A stretch of 64,000 nt of DNA, taken from contig CM077671.1 of NCBI GenBank assembly GCA_039707655.1, forward strand, positions 303,304,509 to 303,368,508, given 5' to 3'. Positions 11,240 through 23,200 of this stretch are shown one piece after another (the stretch's first letter is position 1; the number at the start of each line of letters is the position of its first letter). The stretch comes from Elymus sibiricus. Taxonomy: Eukaryota > Streptophyta > Magnoliopsida > Poales > Poaceae. The translations under genes and the position numbers were made by a program. The notes under the pieces are model-generated. The model saw nothing but the letters and a program-made list of their open reading frames with translations. It did not search any database and was not told the origin of the DNA.

Positions 11240-12285
11240 CACTGGTCGCTGATTGGTTCATGAGACCATGGATTGAAACAATTTGAGACCAATTAGGTTG
11301 TGTCCAGACCAATCCTGTCCAGTCCAATATACTATATCACTAAACTCCCTAGAATTGGAGGCCTCTCGTTCAATTGAGGTCACCAATTTCGAATTGGGTC
11401 ATCGATTTTGACCGGGTCAACAATTTCTCACTCAATTATTTTAATCCTCTATAACACTAAGCTCCTTGTTTTCTAAGGCCTCACAATCAATTGAGGTCTT
11501 AATTTGGAGTTGGGTCATCCAATTTTGACCGAGTCAACAATTTCACAATGAGCTCTCTCATTCATTTTTTCATACACTATGCTCCCTAATTTTAAAGCTT
11601 CTCCCATCAATCGTTGATTTTGACTCCGTCAATCCTTTGTTTTGGCAATGAAATCTCTAACTTAGTTAAGCTATCCCGTTTTAAAGCCCCTCATTCAACT
11701 CTTCAATTTGGATTGGATACATAATTAATTGGGTCGTTCACCCTGGTTTCTTGGTGGGATCTCTCGATGAATGGGTGACAAAATGAAAGTGTCGCCCATG
11801 ACATGTTTAACACCAGTATAACACACGCGTAGAACAACGTAAGTAACTTTCTCATGTTTTTGTACTAATTAAAGACGTCCTCCAATCACACGGTCAAATA
11901 AATTCACCCAAACACCACAATAAAAAAAGAAATTTGATACACTCACGAACGATTCACTACGGATTGGTCATACCAAACATTGTCCCACCAATCACTTCCC
12001 CGATTTGCACCGCTGGCCTAGCTTTTCCCTGATTTGTGACCATAAATTGACATATCCATCGGTAAGCATGATTCCGCAAAATCTGTCCGTAGGAGCAGCA
12101 CATCTAATAAAAAAATGCACTTCATTGTATCCCCCACAGGCCAAACCAACTAATACATAAATATTTTTCGCAACTTCAAAAAAATTACATAAAACATGTA
12201 CAACACCAAGAATATATGTGGCGCGGCAAAGAACGCACTGCCCTTCTAGTAAGTATAAAAACCCAAACCAGACTAAATTACATTG
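11240..12285. other. AT-rich intergenic DNA, no gene
   Basis: It contains repeated phrases of the type 'ttgggtcat..attttgaccg.gtcaacaatttc' (about 11390-11660), an old degenerate repeat. Nothing coding or structured was recognised. Confidence 0.5.
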
Positions 12286-12290
12286 GGGCC

Positions 12291-13847
12291 TGACGTGGCT
12301 TGAGACTGCATCGGTATTTCCCCAAAGAGGAAGGGATGATGCAGCACATCGACGGTAAGTATTTCCCTCAGTTATGAAACCAAGGTATCGAACCAGTAGA
12401 AGGATCACCAACACTATGTAAATAGCACATGCACACAAAGAACAAATACTTGCAACCCGACGCGAAAGAGAGGTTGTCAATCTCTCTACGGTAAAAAGAT
12501 AGATTAGGTAGTGATAGATTGGATAGATAGATCTCGCAAGAACACAAAATAAAAGAGGCAAATAAAAAGTGCAACAAGGTATTTTTGTTTTTTTCGAATA
12601 ATAGATCTGAAAACAAAAGCGGCAAAAAGATAGACCGGAAAGCAATATGTTGGAAAAGTAGACCCGGGGGGCGTAGGTTTCACTAGTGGCTTCTCTCATG
12701 AGTATAGCACACGGTGGGTGAACAAATTACTGTTGGGCAATTGATAGAAGATCAAATAATCATGACGATATCCAAGACGATGATCATTATATAGGCATCA
12801 TGTCCAAGATTAGTAGACCGAAACGATTCTGCATCTACTACTATTACTCCACACATCGACCGCTATCCAGCATGCATCTAGTGTATTAAGTTCATGGAAA
12901 AAAGGAGTAATGCAATAAGAACAGTGACATGATGTAGACAAGATCTATTCATGTAGGAATAGACCCCATCTTGTTATCCTTAATAGCAACGATACATGCG
13001 TGCCTCGCTGCCCCTTCTGTCACTGGGAGAGGACAACGCAAGATCGAACCCATCACAAAGCACCTCTTTCCATGGCAAGAAAAATCGATCTAGTTGGCCT
13101 AACTAAACCAAAGATTCGAAGAAGAAATACGAGGCTATAAGTAATCATGCATATAAGAGATCAAAGAAGACTCAAATAATATTCATGGATAGAAACTGAT
13201 CATGAACTCAAAATTCATCGGATCCCAACAAACACACCGCAAAAAGTTTACATCAAATAGATCTCCAAGAGACCATTGTATTGAGAATCAAAAGAGAGAG
13301 AGAGGAAGCCATCTAGCTACTGCCTACGGACCCACAGGTCTATGGTGGACTACTCACGCATCATCGGAGAGGCACCAATGAGGATGATGAACCCCTCTGT
13401 GATGGTGTTAGATTGGATCTCGCGGTTCTGGAACATGCGGTGGCTGGATGTATTTTTCGTCGACTCCTCTAGGGTTTCTGGAATATTTGGGTATTTATAG
13501 ATCTCAGAGGCGGTGGAGAGGGTTACCGAGGCGGCCACAACCCCTGGCGCACCCTGGTGGGTTGTGGGCGGCCTGGGCTCCCTCCTGATTACTTCTTTGG
13601 CCCACTGGCCTTCTTCTAGTCCAAAAAAATTCTCCAAAAAGTTTCGTCGCGATTGGACTCTTTTTGGTACTGATATTCTGCGAAGTAAAAAACAAGCAAA
13701 AACAGCAACTGGCACTTTGGCACTATGTCAATAGGTTAGTCCAAAAAAATGATATAAAGTTGCTATAAAATGATTGTAAAACATCCAAGAATGATAATAT
13801 AACAGCATGGAACAAGCAAAAATTATAGATACGTTGGAGACGTATCA
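12291..13847 (-). repeat. 3' LTR of element 2 (1557 bp)
   Basis: Complete. Plus strand 'tgacgtggcttgag...' to '...gacgtatca'. It pairs with 17414-18986. Confidence 0.9.
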
Positions 13848-13862
13848 GCATCCCCAAGCTTA
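13848..13862 (-). promoter_or_regulatory. Polypurine tract of element 2
   Basis: On the minus strand AAGCTTGGGGATGC abuts the 3' LTR start TGATACG. This is the plus-strand priming site. The same 14-mer recurs many times inside elements 1 and 2. Confidence 0.75.
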
Positions 13863-15587
13863 ATTCCTACTCGTCCTCGAGTAGGTAAATAATAAAAACA
13901 GAATTTTTGATGTGGAATGCTGCCTAACATGTTCATCACATATTCTTATTTTGTAGCATGGACATTTGGACTTTTAGATGGTTCAAAGCAATAGTCTAGT
14001 TTTGACATAAAGACTTTAATACTCAAGCATGCCAACAAGCAACCATGTCTTTCAAATATCAACACTAAAGAAAGTTATCCCCAGCCCATCATGCTCAATC
14101 ATTGATCCATTCATGAAACACACTCAAATATTAACTACACCCAGTACTCAAGTATGATCATAGTGCCCCCTAGTTGGTGCTTTATAAGAGAAGATGGAGG
14201 CTCAAATAAAAATAAAAGTTGCATAAAGTAAATAGATAGACCCTTCGCAGAGGGAAGTAGGGATTTGTAGAGGTGCCAGAGCTCAAAGTTTAAATTGAGA
14301 GAGAAAAATATTTTGGGTGGCATGCCTTTCCTGTCAACGAAAACGACAAAGTAGTTCACAATACTTTCCATGCTAGATATATTATAGGTAGTTCCCAAAC
14401 ATAAAGTAAAGTTTATTCCTTTTTCCACCATTCTTTCACAATCCATGGCTGGTCGTATCCACGGTTGCCTTCCATACCAACACTTTCTAAGGAATTTATT
14501 ATTTGACAACAAAAGGTAAAAAAATTATTTCGGGACTGGGCATCCCTATTACCGCCGTACTCTCGTGCAATGACAAGTGAATGAACACTCATCTTGAGAA
14601 TAACACATCTAGCATGGAAAAATATTGGATACCCCCTACTGTTTCATGAGCGGTACGAGCACACAAAAATGAAATTTATTTTGACAATTAGAGATGGCAC
14701 ATACAAATTTGCTTAGAACGACATGGAAATACCGCATATAGGTAGGTATGGTGGACTCATAAGGCAAAACTGGGTTTAAGGATTTTGGATGCACAAGTAG
14801 TATTTCTACTTAGTACAAGTGGAGGCTAGCAAATAGATTGAAAAGCAACCAACCAAGAAACGAAAATTCACATAAACGAGCATTGAGCATAACTAACACC
14901 GAATAATACACCATAAGTAGGATGCAATTTCATTGCATAACTATTGACTTTCGTGCTTGCATAGGGAATCACAAACCTTAACACCAATATTCTTACTAAA
15001 GCATAATTACTCACTAACATGACTCACATATCACTATCATCATGTCTCAAAACTATTACAAGGAATCAAGTTTAATTTGTCCAATGATCTTCATGAAAGT
15101 TTTTATTATATACTCCTTGGATATCTATCACTTTGGGACTAGTTTCATATATTGCCATAGCTTTTGACAAGCTCAGACAAATTTAAGTGAAGAACATGAG
15201 CATAGAGATTTCATCTCTTAAAATAGTATTAAGTGAAGCATGAGAGGATTTCTTCAAAATTTACTAACTCTCAAATTAATCTAAGTGAATCATGAGAGTA
15301 TTTCTTCAAAATTTCTAAGCACGCCGTGCTCAAAAAGATATAAGTGAAGCACTAGAGCAATTCCATAGCTCAAAAAATTTAAGTGAAGCATATAGAGCAA
15401 TTCTAACAAATCATAGCATAATTTTGGCTCTCTCAAATAGGTGTGTCCAGCAAGGATAATAGTTACAAACTAAAAAGCAAAGCAAGCAAATACTCAAATA
15501 ATACAAGACGCTCCAAGCAAAACTCATGATATGTGACAAATAAAAATATAGCTCCAAGTAAAATACCGATGGTCGTTAGAAGAAAGA

Positions 15588-15680
15588 GGGGATGCCACTC
15601 GGGGCATCCCCAAGATTAGTTGCTTGTTTCTCTTTGTATATATCTTGGGGGTTCTGTAGCATCTCCAAGCTTAGGCTCTT
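15588..15680. repeat. Polypurine-motif hairpins in element 2
   Basis: GGGGATGCC at 15588-15596 pairs with GGCATCCCC at 15603-15611. A second, weaker copy ('gcatctccaagcttag') lies at about 15659. The position and layout match the hairpins at 6467-6551 in element 1. Confidence 0.65.
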
Positions 15681-16307
15681 TTCACTCCTTATTCCTTCAT
15701 CCATCGTGATCTCACCCAAAACTTGAAAACTTCAATCACACGAAACTCAATAAAATCTTCGTGAGATCCGTTAGTATAATAAAGCAAATCACCGCTCTAA
15801 GTACTGTTGAAAACCCATTCATATTTTATTATTGTATTATACCTACTGTATTTTAACTTTACCGTGGCTTATACCCTTCAATACAAACCATAGATTCATC
15901 AAAACAAGCACACAATGCAACAAAAACAGAATCTGTCTTAAACAGAACAGTCTGTAGTAATCTGTACTCTAACCATACTTCTGTAACTCTAACAATTCTG
16001 AAGAATTAGGACAACGTAAAGAATTTGTATAGAAACACTGTGTTAAAATTTCAGCCCATTATCACTCTCCAGTAAAAAATGAAAATTCGCGCACTGGAGT
16101 CAAAGTTTCTGTTTCAGATTCAGCATTGTTTCTACTCATCTTATGAATCGTCCTAAAGGCTTTACTTGGCACAAACACTAAATAAAACATAAAAAACACA
16201 ATCATAACAAAGGAATAATTGTGTCAACATTCAAAAACAGAAAGAAAAAGGAGAAAATAAATTTATTCATTGGGTTGCCTCCCAACAAGCGTTATCGTTT
16301 TACGCCC

Positions 16308-17105
16308 CTAGCTAGGCATAATGATTTCAATGATGCTCACATAAAAAGTAGTAATTGAAATATAGAAAAGAGCATCATGAATCTCATGACAAACACATTT
16401 AAGTCTAACCCACTTCCTATGCATAGGGATTTTGTGAGCAAACAATTTATGGGAACAAGAATCAACTAGCATAGGAAGGCAAAACAAGAATAACTTCAAA
16501 ACTTTGAAAACATAGAGAGGAAACTTGATATTATTGCAATTCCTACAAGCATATGTTCCTCCCTCATAATAAATTTCAGTAGCATCATGAAGGAATTCAA
16601 CAATATAACTATCACATAAATCATTCTTTTCATGATGCACAAACATAGAATTTTCATTACTCTCCACATAAGCAAATTCATTTTCATCCATGGTAGTGGG
16701 AGCAAACTCAACAAAATAACTATCATGAGACACTTGATTGACATAACCACATTGCAAATTAAAACCATGATGATAAGTTTCATGGTTATCATTACTCATT
16801 ATAGCATACGTGTCATCACCATCATCATAGGTGCCATGGGCATCCCCAAGCTTGTGGCTTTGCATATCATTAGCATCATGGATATTTAGAGAATTCATAC
16901 TAGCAACATTGCAATCATGCTTTTCAATCAAGGAACTATCATGAATCACCTTATAAATTTCTTCTTTCAACACTTCATCAAAAATTTCAGATTCATGATT
17001 TTCAAGCAAAACTTCATAGAGATAATCAAGTGCACTCAACTCACTAGCAATTGGTTCATCATAATTTGGTCTTTTGAAAAGATTAGCAAGTGGATGAGGA
17101 TCCAT
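16308..17105 (-). CDS. Orphan ORF of non-autonomous LTR element 2 (265 aa)
   Basis: Function unknown. It is homologous to the ORF at 7202-8104, with the shared blocks SLNIHDANDMQSHKLGDA (about residue 72) and GTYACRNCNNIKFPLYVFKV (about residue 185). The N terminus (MDPHPLANLFKRPN) differs from that of element 1, and the middle is shorter. The C terminus is again hydrophobic with HDALFYISITTFYV. It starts about 308 bp inside the 5' LTR. It has no CCHC knuckle, protease, RT or integrase motif. Perhaps it is a highly diverged gag-like or packaging protein; that is inference from position only. Confidence 0.55.
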   Translation of the reverse strand: MDPHPLANLFKRPNYDEPIASELSALDYLYEVLLENHESEIFDEVLKEEIYKVIHDSSLIEKHDCNVASMNSLNIHDANDMQSHKLGDAHGTYDDGDDTYAIMSNDNHETYHHGFNLQCGYVNQVSHDSYFVEFAPTTMDENEFAYVESNENSMFVHHEKNDLCDSYIVEFLHDATEIYYEGGTYACRNCNNIKFPLYVFKVLKLFLFCLPMLVDSCSHKLFAHKIPMHRKWVRLKCVCHEIHDALFYISITTFYVSIIEIIMPS

Positions 17106-17389
17106 ATCAATAGATTCTTAGCAAGCGAAGATGCAAGCAAATAGAAGGCACATGGCAACACAAGCAAAGATAGAAAACAAGCAAAAAAAAGAGATCCGAC
17201 GAGAAAAAGGCGAACAAAAAAGAGGGCGAATAAAACGGCAAATTTGTGAAGTGGGGGAGAGGAAAACGAGAGGCAAATGGCAAATAATGTAATTGCAAGG
17301 AGATGAAATTTGTGATTAGGAACCTGATAGATGTTGATGGTGTATCCACGGCGCCAAAGATTGGCACGTAGAAGAGACCGCTTCCTCCC

Positions 17390-17407
17390 CGGCAACGGCA
17401 CCAGAAA
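17390..17407 (-). promoter_or_regulatory. Primer-binding site of element 2 (tRNA-Asp type)
   Basis: On the minus strand TGGTGCCGTTGCCGGGGA lies about 10 bp inside the 5' LTR. It differs by one base from the complement of the plant tRNA-Asp 3' end. Confidence 0.75.
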
Positions 17408-17413
17408 TTCCTT

Positions 17414-18986
17414 TGACGTGGCTCGAGACTGCGTCGGTATTTCCCCAAAGAGGAAGGGATGATGCAGCACAACGACGGTAAGTATTTCCCTCAGTTATGA
17501 AACCAAGGTATCGAACCAGTAGGAGGATCACCAACACTATATAAACATCAATTGCACACAAAGAACAAATACTTGCAACCCGATGCGAAAGAGAGGTTGT
17601 CAATCTCTCTACGGTAAAAAGATAGATTAGGTAGTGATAGATTGGATAGATAGATCTCGCAAGAACACAAAATAAAAGAGGCAAATAAAAAGTGCAGCAA
17701 GGTATTTTTGGGTTTTTGGAATAATAGATCTGAAAACAAAAGCGGCAAAAAGAAAGATCGGAAAGCAATATGTTGGAAAAGTAGACCCGGGGGCGTAGGT
17801 TTCACTAGTGGCTTCTCTCATGAGTATAGCACACGGTGGGTGAACAAATTACTGTTGGGCAGTTGATAGAAGATCAAATAATCATGAAGATATCCAAGGC
17901 GATGATCATTATATAGCAGCACGTCCAAGATTAGTAGACCGAAACGATTCTGCATCTACTACTATTACTCCACACATCAACCGCTATCCAGCATGCCTCT
18001 AGTGTATTAAGTTCATGGAAAACGGAGTAATGCAATAAGAATGGTGACATGCTGTAGACAAGATCTATTCATGTAGGAATAGACCCCATCTTGTTATCCT
18101 TAATAGCAACGATACATGCGTGCCTCGCTGCCCCTTCTGTCACTGGGAGAGAACACCACAAGATCGAACCCATCACAAAGCACCTCTTCCCATGGAAAGA
18201 AAAATCGATCTAGTTGGCCTAACTAAACCAAAGATTCGAAGAAGAAATACGAGGCTATAAGTAATCATGCATATAACAGATCAAAGAAGACTCAAATAAT
18301 ATTCATGGATAGAAACTGATCATGAACTCAAAATTCATCGGATCCCAACAAACACACCGCAAAAAGTTTACATCAAATAGATCTCCAAGAGACCATTGTA
18401 TTGAGAATCAAAAGAGAGAGAGGAAGCCATCTAGCTACTGCCTACGGACCCGTAGGTCTATGGTGGACTACTCACGTATCATCGAAGAGGCACCAATGAG
18501 GATGATGAACCCCTCCGTGATGGTGTTAGATTGGATCTCGCGGTTCTGGAACTTGCGGCGGCTGGATGTATTTTTTGTCGACTCCTCTAGGGTTTCTGGA
18601 ATATTTGGGTATTTATAGAGCTCAGAGGCGGTGGAGGGGGTTCCCGAGGCGGCCACAACCCACCAGGGCGCGCCCGGGGCCCTTGGCGCGCCCTGGTGGG
18701 TTGTGGGCGGCCTAGGCTCCCTCCTGATTACTTCTTTGGCCCACTGGCCTTCTTCTGGTCCAAAAAAATTCTCCAAAAAGTTTCGTCACGATTGGACTCC
18801 GTTTGGTACTGATATTCCGCGAAGTAAAAAACAAGCAAAAACAGCAACTGGCACTTTGGCACTATGTCAATAGGTTAGTCCCAAAAAATGATATAAAATT
18901 GCTATAAAATGATTGTAAAACATCCAAGAATGATAATATAACAACATGGAACAAGCAAAAATTATAGATACGTTGGAGACGTATCA
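17414..18986 (-). repeat. 5' LTR of element 2 (1573 bp)
   Basis: Complete LTR with GGGCC following at 18987. It would hold the element's promoter on the minus strand. A GC-rich insertion relative to the 3' LTR lies near 18655-18700. Confidence 0.9.
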
Positions 18987-19178
18987 GGGCCTCAAACCAT
19001 TTAAACCAATCGAAAGACAACCCACTAAAAAATCAAATTAAAACTTAGGTTTCAACCCGAACCATTCCCAGGCTTAGGCGCTGGAGAGGTTCTCTCAACA
19101 GTTTTTTTCTCAAAAAAACAACAACAACCGGAGGTCCCATGTGCAAGGGCAAACCCTACACAACGCCTTCAGCATCAA

Positions 19179-20720
19179 CTAGCAAAAAGGCCCGTACGTT
19201 ACAACGGGAGAAAAGAATACCACACGCTCTTAATTTACAAAAATGGTCTATAATCTGAAAATTTGTAGCTACGACCCAAACAAAGATGGTCTTAGCCTAC
19301 AAAAGTGCAGTTCAAGATTCCAAAGGTCTTCTATTTCAACATGACTTGCATGTAGATTTAATCCGTATAAAGAAACGGGCAAGTGATCAGACAATTATTC
19401 ATGTCATGTGCGGAATGGAGTGTTGTTACGGACCGGTAAAGGAAAACGACAAAAACATACGATGACACATTAGCACACTATGGAGACATGCGTGCATCAA
19501 GAGCGGTTTCCAGTTTAAGCATCACCAACTTAGGGCATGTTCAATGTCATTCCAGCTCCTGGCTCCGATCCATGACCTCAAGCTCATCCCCGCGCCACTG
19601 TCTCGAGCTCATCCCCGCGCCGCCATCCCAAGCTCATCCTCGCTTCACTCTGAAACTCCTCATGCACTCTCTATGCTCACCTAGTTTGGTTTGCCAACAT
19701 CTTGTTTCTGATAATTTATCAACTCATTTGTTAGAGAGCCTCTTGGCTTGTTGTTTACAATCTGTCTGAAAGAAGATGTTGGTGTCGCATTTTTTTGTCC
19801 TCAAGCCCAGCAATCGCAATAGAGTGCTACATTTGATATGGTCTACACCTGTGATTTCATCTGTTTTAAAAACTACACATATATTTATTTTGTATGTGCA
19901 AATATTTTTATTGTAACACTTGAAGAGTTTTTTTCACATACATATTTTTAAATACATGAAGAGTTGTTAAAAAGATACAAGATTTCTTAATCATAAAGAG
20001 TGATTTCTTTTGTCTGGAAAAGAATATTTTTGTATGGTCTCCTGTGGACGTAGGTACTTGCACCCCTATTTCATCACTATTTCTTGCCATAGATGTTATA
20101 GGTATTGGTCCCTATTTCATCACTATTATATCGTATCAAACATGTCTTTTATTTTATTTTTTGTCATGCATGCCTCCTTTTTACTTTATTTCATGCATAT
20201 CATCTCTTTTTTCTTCTTATATATAAGAGAAATAGCGCAACATCTCATCTTTATCAGATCTCCTCTGCATTTTCTCTTTTATTTCTTTTATAGCGGACAT
20301 CCCATATTTATTGGGTCCTTCTTTTATTCCTTGTCATGCATGTCCTTATTTATTGGGTGTCTAGCAAATTTACCTTCAATTTCGCCTCCAATCCTGATTT
20401 TGCTGAGGTGTTCATCCCCAATCCGGATCATTATCGATATAAAAGAAAGACGAATAATGCATTATTGATTAAGATTGCATACTTGATAGTATTTTTCAAA
20501 TGGTTAACAGGTAAAATAACATCATATTCAAATTATACATATATTTTTAATCAAATTTCATATATAACATGTTATGTTTGGAGTTACGGTTTAGAAGATA
20601 TGACTATTTTAAAAAACATTTGATATGTACTCCGGGTTTAATGTCAAAAACACCAGGGGGTTTTCTATAAAATAGCATGATAGACTAAGAATACCTATTT
20701 CCTTTATTAGTAGGTATAGA
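19179..20720 (-). mobile_element. Non-autonomous Helitron (1.5 kb)
   Basis: On the minus strand it begins TCTATACCTACTAATAAAGG (20720 leftward) and ends CTAG (19182-19179), preceded about 8 bp upstream by the hairpin CCCGT-tgtaacgt-ACGGG. The flanking bases are A on the 5' side and T on the 3' side, as expected for Helitron insertion into AT without duplication. The interior is AT-rich with no Rep/helicase domain. The ORF at 20010-20468 is hydrophobic, low in complexity and probably fortuitous. Confidence 0.75.
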
Positions 20721-21384
20721 TTAGTGCGCGTTTTTCTGCAAATCCCCCCCCCCCTCCTCCGCGCTAGGTCGGCCCATTTAACCTTTTTCTGTTTAACCTG
20801 GAAAAAATGCAGGAGATGCATGATTCGATTGGGTGTGCTTACTCATCTTTCTTCTTCTTTTTTCTTTGTTCTTTTCTTTTTTGCCTTCTTCCTTTTTCAT
20901 TTTTTATCTATTCCTCTTTTCTTTCTTTTCTGCAAAATTCATGATTTTTTTTCAAATTCGTGAAGTTTTTCTTCACAATCCATGATTTATTGTCAAAATT
21001 GATGATCTTTTTTAAAATTGGATGAACTTTTTTCAAAATGATGAAATTTTATTCTAAATCGATGAGCTTTTCCCATCTTAGGAAAGTTTTAAGTTTTGAT
21101 TAACTCTTCTTCAAAATTGATGAACTTTTTTGTGAACTTTTGTGATTTTTGTTTTGCAAAAAAAACAGCTCAAAACGTCAACGGTCTACGCTGAATCAGT
21201 CAATAGCGATGAGCAAACCCTAAAAACCGGCATCCCGATCAAGCACACGATCACGCCACGAGAGGTTGGCGTGAGCGCCACACCCGCTAACTAGCGCCAA
21301 AGGCGCCAATTAGAAGGTCCCATGAGCACCTTCCACCCGCTGCAAGAATGAGAAAGACAATGTTGCGTGAAGCTGAATGGACCG
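20721..21384. other. T-rich intergenic DNA before the LINE
   Basis: It has a poly-C run at about 20746-20756, then short repeated phrases ('tttttcaaaattgatgaac') resembling those at 400-650. No gene. The same DNA resumes at 27382 after the LINE. Confidence 0.5.
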
Positions 21385-21584
21385 GCAAACCATGCGACCA
21401 GGGTCCACCACGTAACGAAACCCTAAAGCGGGTAGAGGGCGATCGCCGGGCGATTGCGGCTCTACACTAGGTTTAGGGTTTTCGAGCACGGGGGTGGTGT
21501 GATTCCGGCGATCTCTCGGGGGGCGACGGCGTCTCCCTAGGTGTAGGCCGGTGTTTCTGTGATCTCTGCTGTGGAGCGGCGCTA

Positions 21585-23120
21585 ATGGCAGGGAAACCAG
21601 ATGGAGAGGAGGTGGATTCGGCGAGAAAACTGGGGAACACACCACCAACGACGGCGGCCACTCCGCGGCCGCTGAAGGGTGGGGAAGCAGCTAGCGGGGA
21701 CTCCTCCAAGTCTCCGGTGGAGAGCAAGACGCCGGATCCGTCCGCAAGCCTCTCGGCGAGATTGGGAGGGATGGTACTCATGGACAAGGAGGTTGAGGGA
21801 GTGATTTTCGATGATCCAGATCCAATCATACCGAAGTACCACAAGTGGTCGGCGGTGGGGAAAGTGTGTTCGGCTAGGCCGATGAAGAAGACGGTGCTGG
21901 AGAAAACAATGCACAGGGCATGGGGTCTGCATCGTGAAGCAAAATTTAAAGAGATTGGTCCCAATATCATCATGGTACACTTTGGTAGCGAGGGAGATTG
22001 GAGACATGTCCTGAACAATGGTCCGTGGCAGTATGATTTTAGTGCCCTCATCATGAAAGATTACGAAGGGGACAAGAGGCCTTCAGAGATGGTTTTTGAC
22101 AAGATAGATATCTGGGTTAGGATCATCGATCTGCCCCCGGATAAGAGAACGGAAGCTTTTGGAAAAGCTCTGGGCAATTGGCTAGGGGGATGTGTGAGAG
22201 TGGATGTGGACAAGGACGGGATCGCCAGGGGGAATCAGCTGAGAATAAGAGCAAGAATCTCTGTGTTTGAACCCCTGGTGAGAGGTTTTTATTTGAGGAA
22301 GTCGAAGGAAGACAAGGAGAAGACGTGGTTCGATTTCCACTATGAAAAAGTACCCCACTTCTGCTTTGAATGTGGTCGTTTGGTTCATGAAGGGGGGGGG
22401 GTCTGTGTCCCTCCAGTAGACTCCTCCTCTCAATGGGGTGGCTGGTTTAGGGCGTCACCGGGGAGAAACAACTCAGAGGTGGAAGTTTCTAGGAGTGGGG
22501 CGACGAGCAACAATAACAGCAAAGGGAGCTCCCACACTGGTGGGGCATCCCAGGTCCGATCTGACCACCCGAGGGTGAGGGAGATCCCGACCAAAAGGAA
22601 CTTGGTCTCTGAATTTTCTCGTAATGAGGCTTCTCACACTGGCGAGAGGAGCAAGAATGATGGAGAAGATGTGTCCAGCCCACGCAAGGGGAGAAGTAGC
22701 AACGCAACACCGAGGGAGAGAGACCTGAGGGATGATCTGGAGCTGCGACGCGAGCATGACATGCGGTCGAGGTTGATGGAACAGCACCACCAGGGGAGGA
22801 TTGATGAGGGGGCATCGAGATGGGAGAGAAGAGGGAAAGGAAAAGTGCATGGTATGTCCCCTCCCAGGCGTTATGCGAGTGGGTCGGGTCGGCCCCATTC
22901 TCCTGGGAGGCCCGGTATGCATGGTGGACAGGGAAGGCGAAGAGGTTACTACGTGCGCAAGCCGAGGAAAGAGTCTGAAGACAGGGCACGTGCTGATGAT
23001 GACACCCATCCACGCCATGGTACAGAGAACAGGAAGAGAAGACCCAGGCAAATGTGGGTGCCAAAAGGTGAAGTAGAGAGACAAGTGGAAAATGATACGT
23101 TCATTCGCGAGACGAGGTAG
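21585..23120 (+). CDS. LINE ORF1 protein (511 aa)
   Basis: RNA-binding ORF1 of a plant L1 LINE. Residues of about 85-230 fit the DUF4283-type region often found in these proteins (KYHKWSAVGKVCS... GPWQYDFSALIMKDYEGD...). A CCHC-like knuckle starts at Cys260 (CFECGRLVH...C) and carries an extra residue within a run of ten G bases, giving CX2CX4HX5C rather than the usual X4. The C-terminal half is Arg/Gly/Ser-rich and probably disordered, consistent with nucleic-acid binding. The reading frame is intact. The start is the first ATG after the 185-bp leader. The stop at 23118-23120 precedes ORF2 by 80 bp. Confidence 0.85.
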   Translation: MAGKPDGEEVDSARKLGNTPPTTAATPRPLKGGEAASGDSSKSPVESKTPDPSASLSARLGGMVLMDKEVEGVIFDDPDPIIPKYHKWSAVGKVCSARPMKKTVLEKTMHRAWGLHREAKFKEIGPNIIMVHFGSEGDWRHVLNNGPWQYDFSALIMKDYEGDKRPSEMVFDKIDIWVRIIDLPPDKRTEAFGKALGNWLGGCVRVDVDKDGIARGNQLRIRARISVFEPLVRGFYLRKSKEDKEKTWFDFHYEKVPHFCFECGRLVHEGGGVCVPPVDSSSQWGGWFRASPGRNNSEVEVSRSGATSNNNSKGSSHTGGASQVRSDHPRVREIPTKRNLVSEFSRNEASHTGERSKNDGEDVSSPRKGRSSNATPRERDLRDDLELRREHDMRSRLMEQHHQGRIDEGASRWERRGKGKVHGMSPPRRYASGSGRPHSPGRPGMHGGQGRRRGYYVRKPRKESEDRARADDDTHPRHGTENRKRRPRQMWVPKGEVERQVENDTFIRETR

Positions 23121-23200
23121 AAAACGGCTTCAGTGTTTGAGCGTATCTCGGAGACAAATGATAGAGCGGCGGACCCCGAGAGCCGGGGCCGCCGGGATCA

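Larger units (their letters stand above)
12291..18986 (-). mobile_element. Non-autonomous LTR retrotransposon 2, complete
   Basis: It has a perfect 5-bp TSD, GGGCC (12286-12290 and 18987-18991), and TG...CA ends. On the minus strand: 5' LTR 17414-18986, tRNA-Asp-like primer site, one orphan ORF, AT-rich spacer with hairpins, polypurine tract and 3' LTR 12291-13847. No enzyme domains are present. Its LTR shares the first few hundred bases (TGATACG...) with element 1 but has a different distal half (ends ...CACGTCA). The LTR pair looks more diverged than that of element 1, so it is the older insertion. Confidence 0.9.

Noticed and set aside
10191..11242. 100-121 codon ORFs on both strands
   Set aside because: Minisatellite and GC-rich low-complexity DNA without stops; no conserved feature.
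11992..12699. 235-codon minus-strand ORF
   Set aside because: It crosses the LTR boundary and TSD of element 2; a similar stretch in the other LTR reads differently, so it is fortuitous.
20010..20468. 152-codon plus-strand ORF as a membrane protein
   Set aside because: T-rich sequence gives Phe/Leu/Ser by composition, with heavily overlapping frames inside a non-autonomous Helitron.
22473..23084. 191-203 codon minus-strand ORFs
   Set aside because: Antisense shadows of LINE ORF1 with no protein features.
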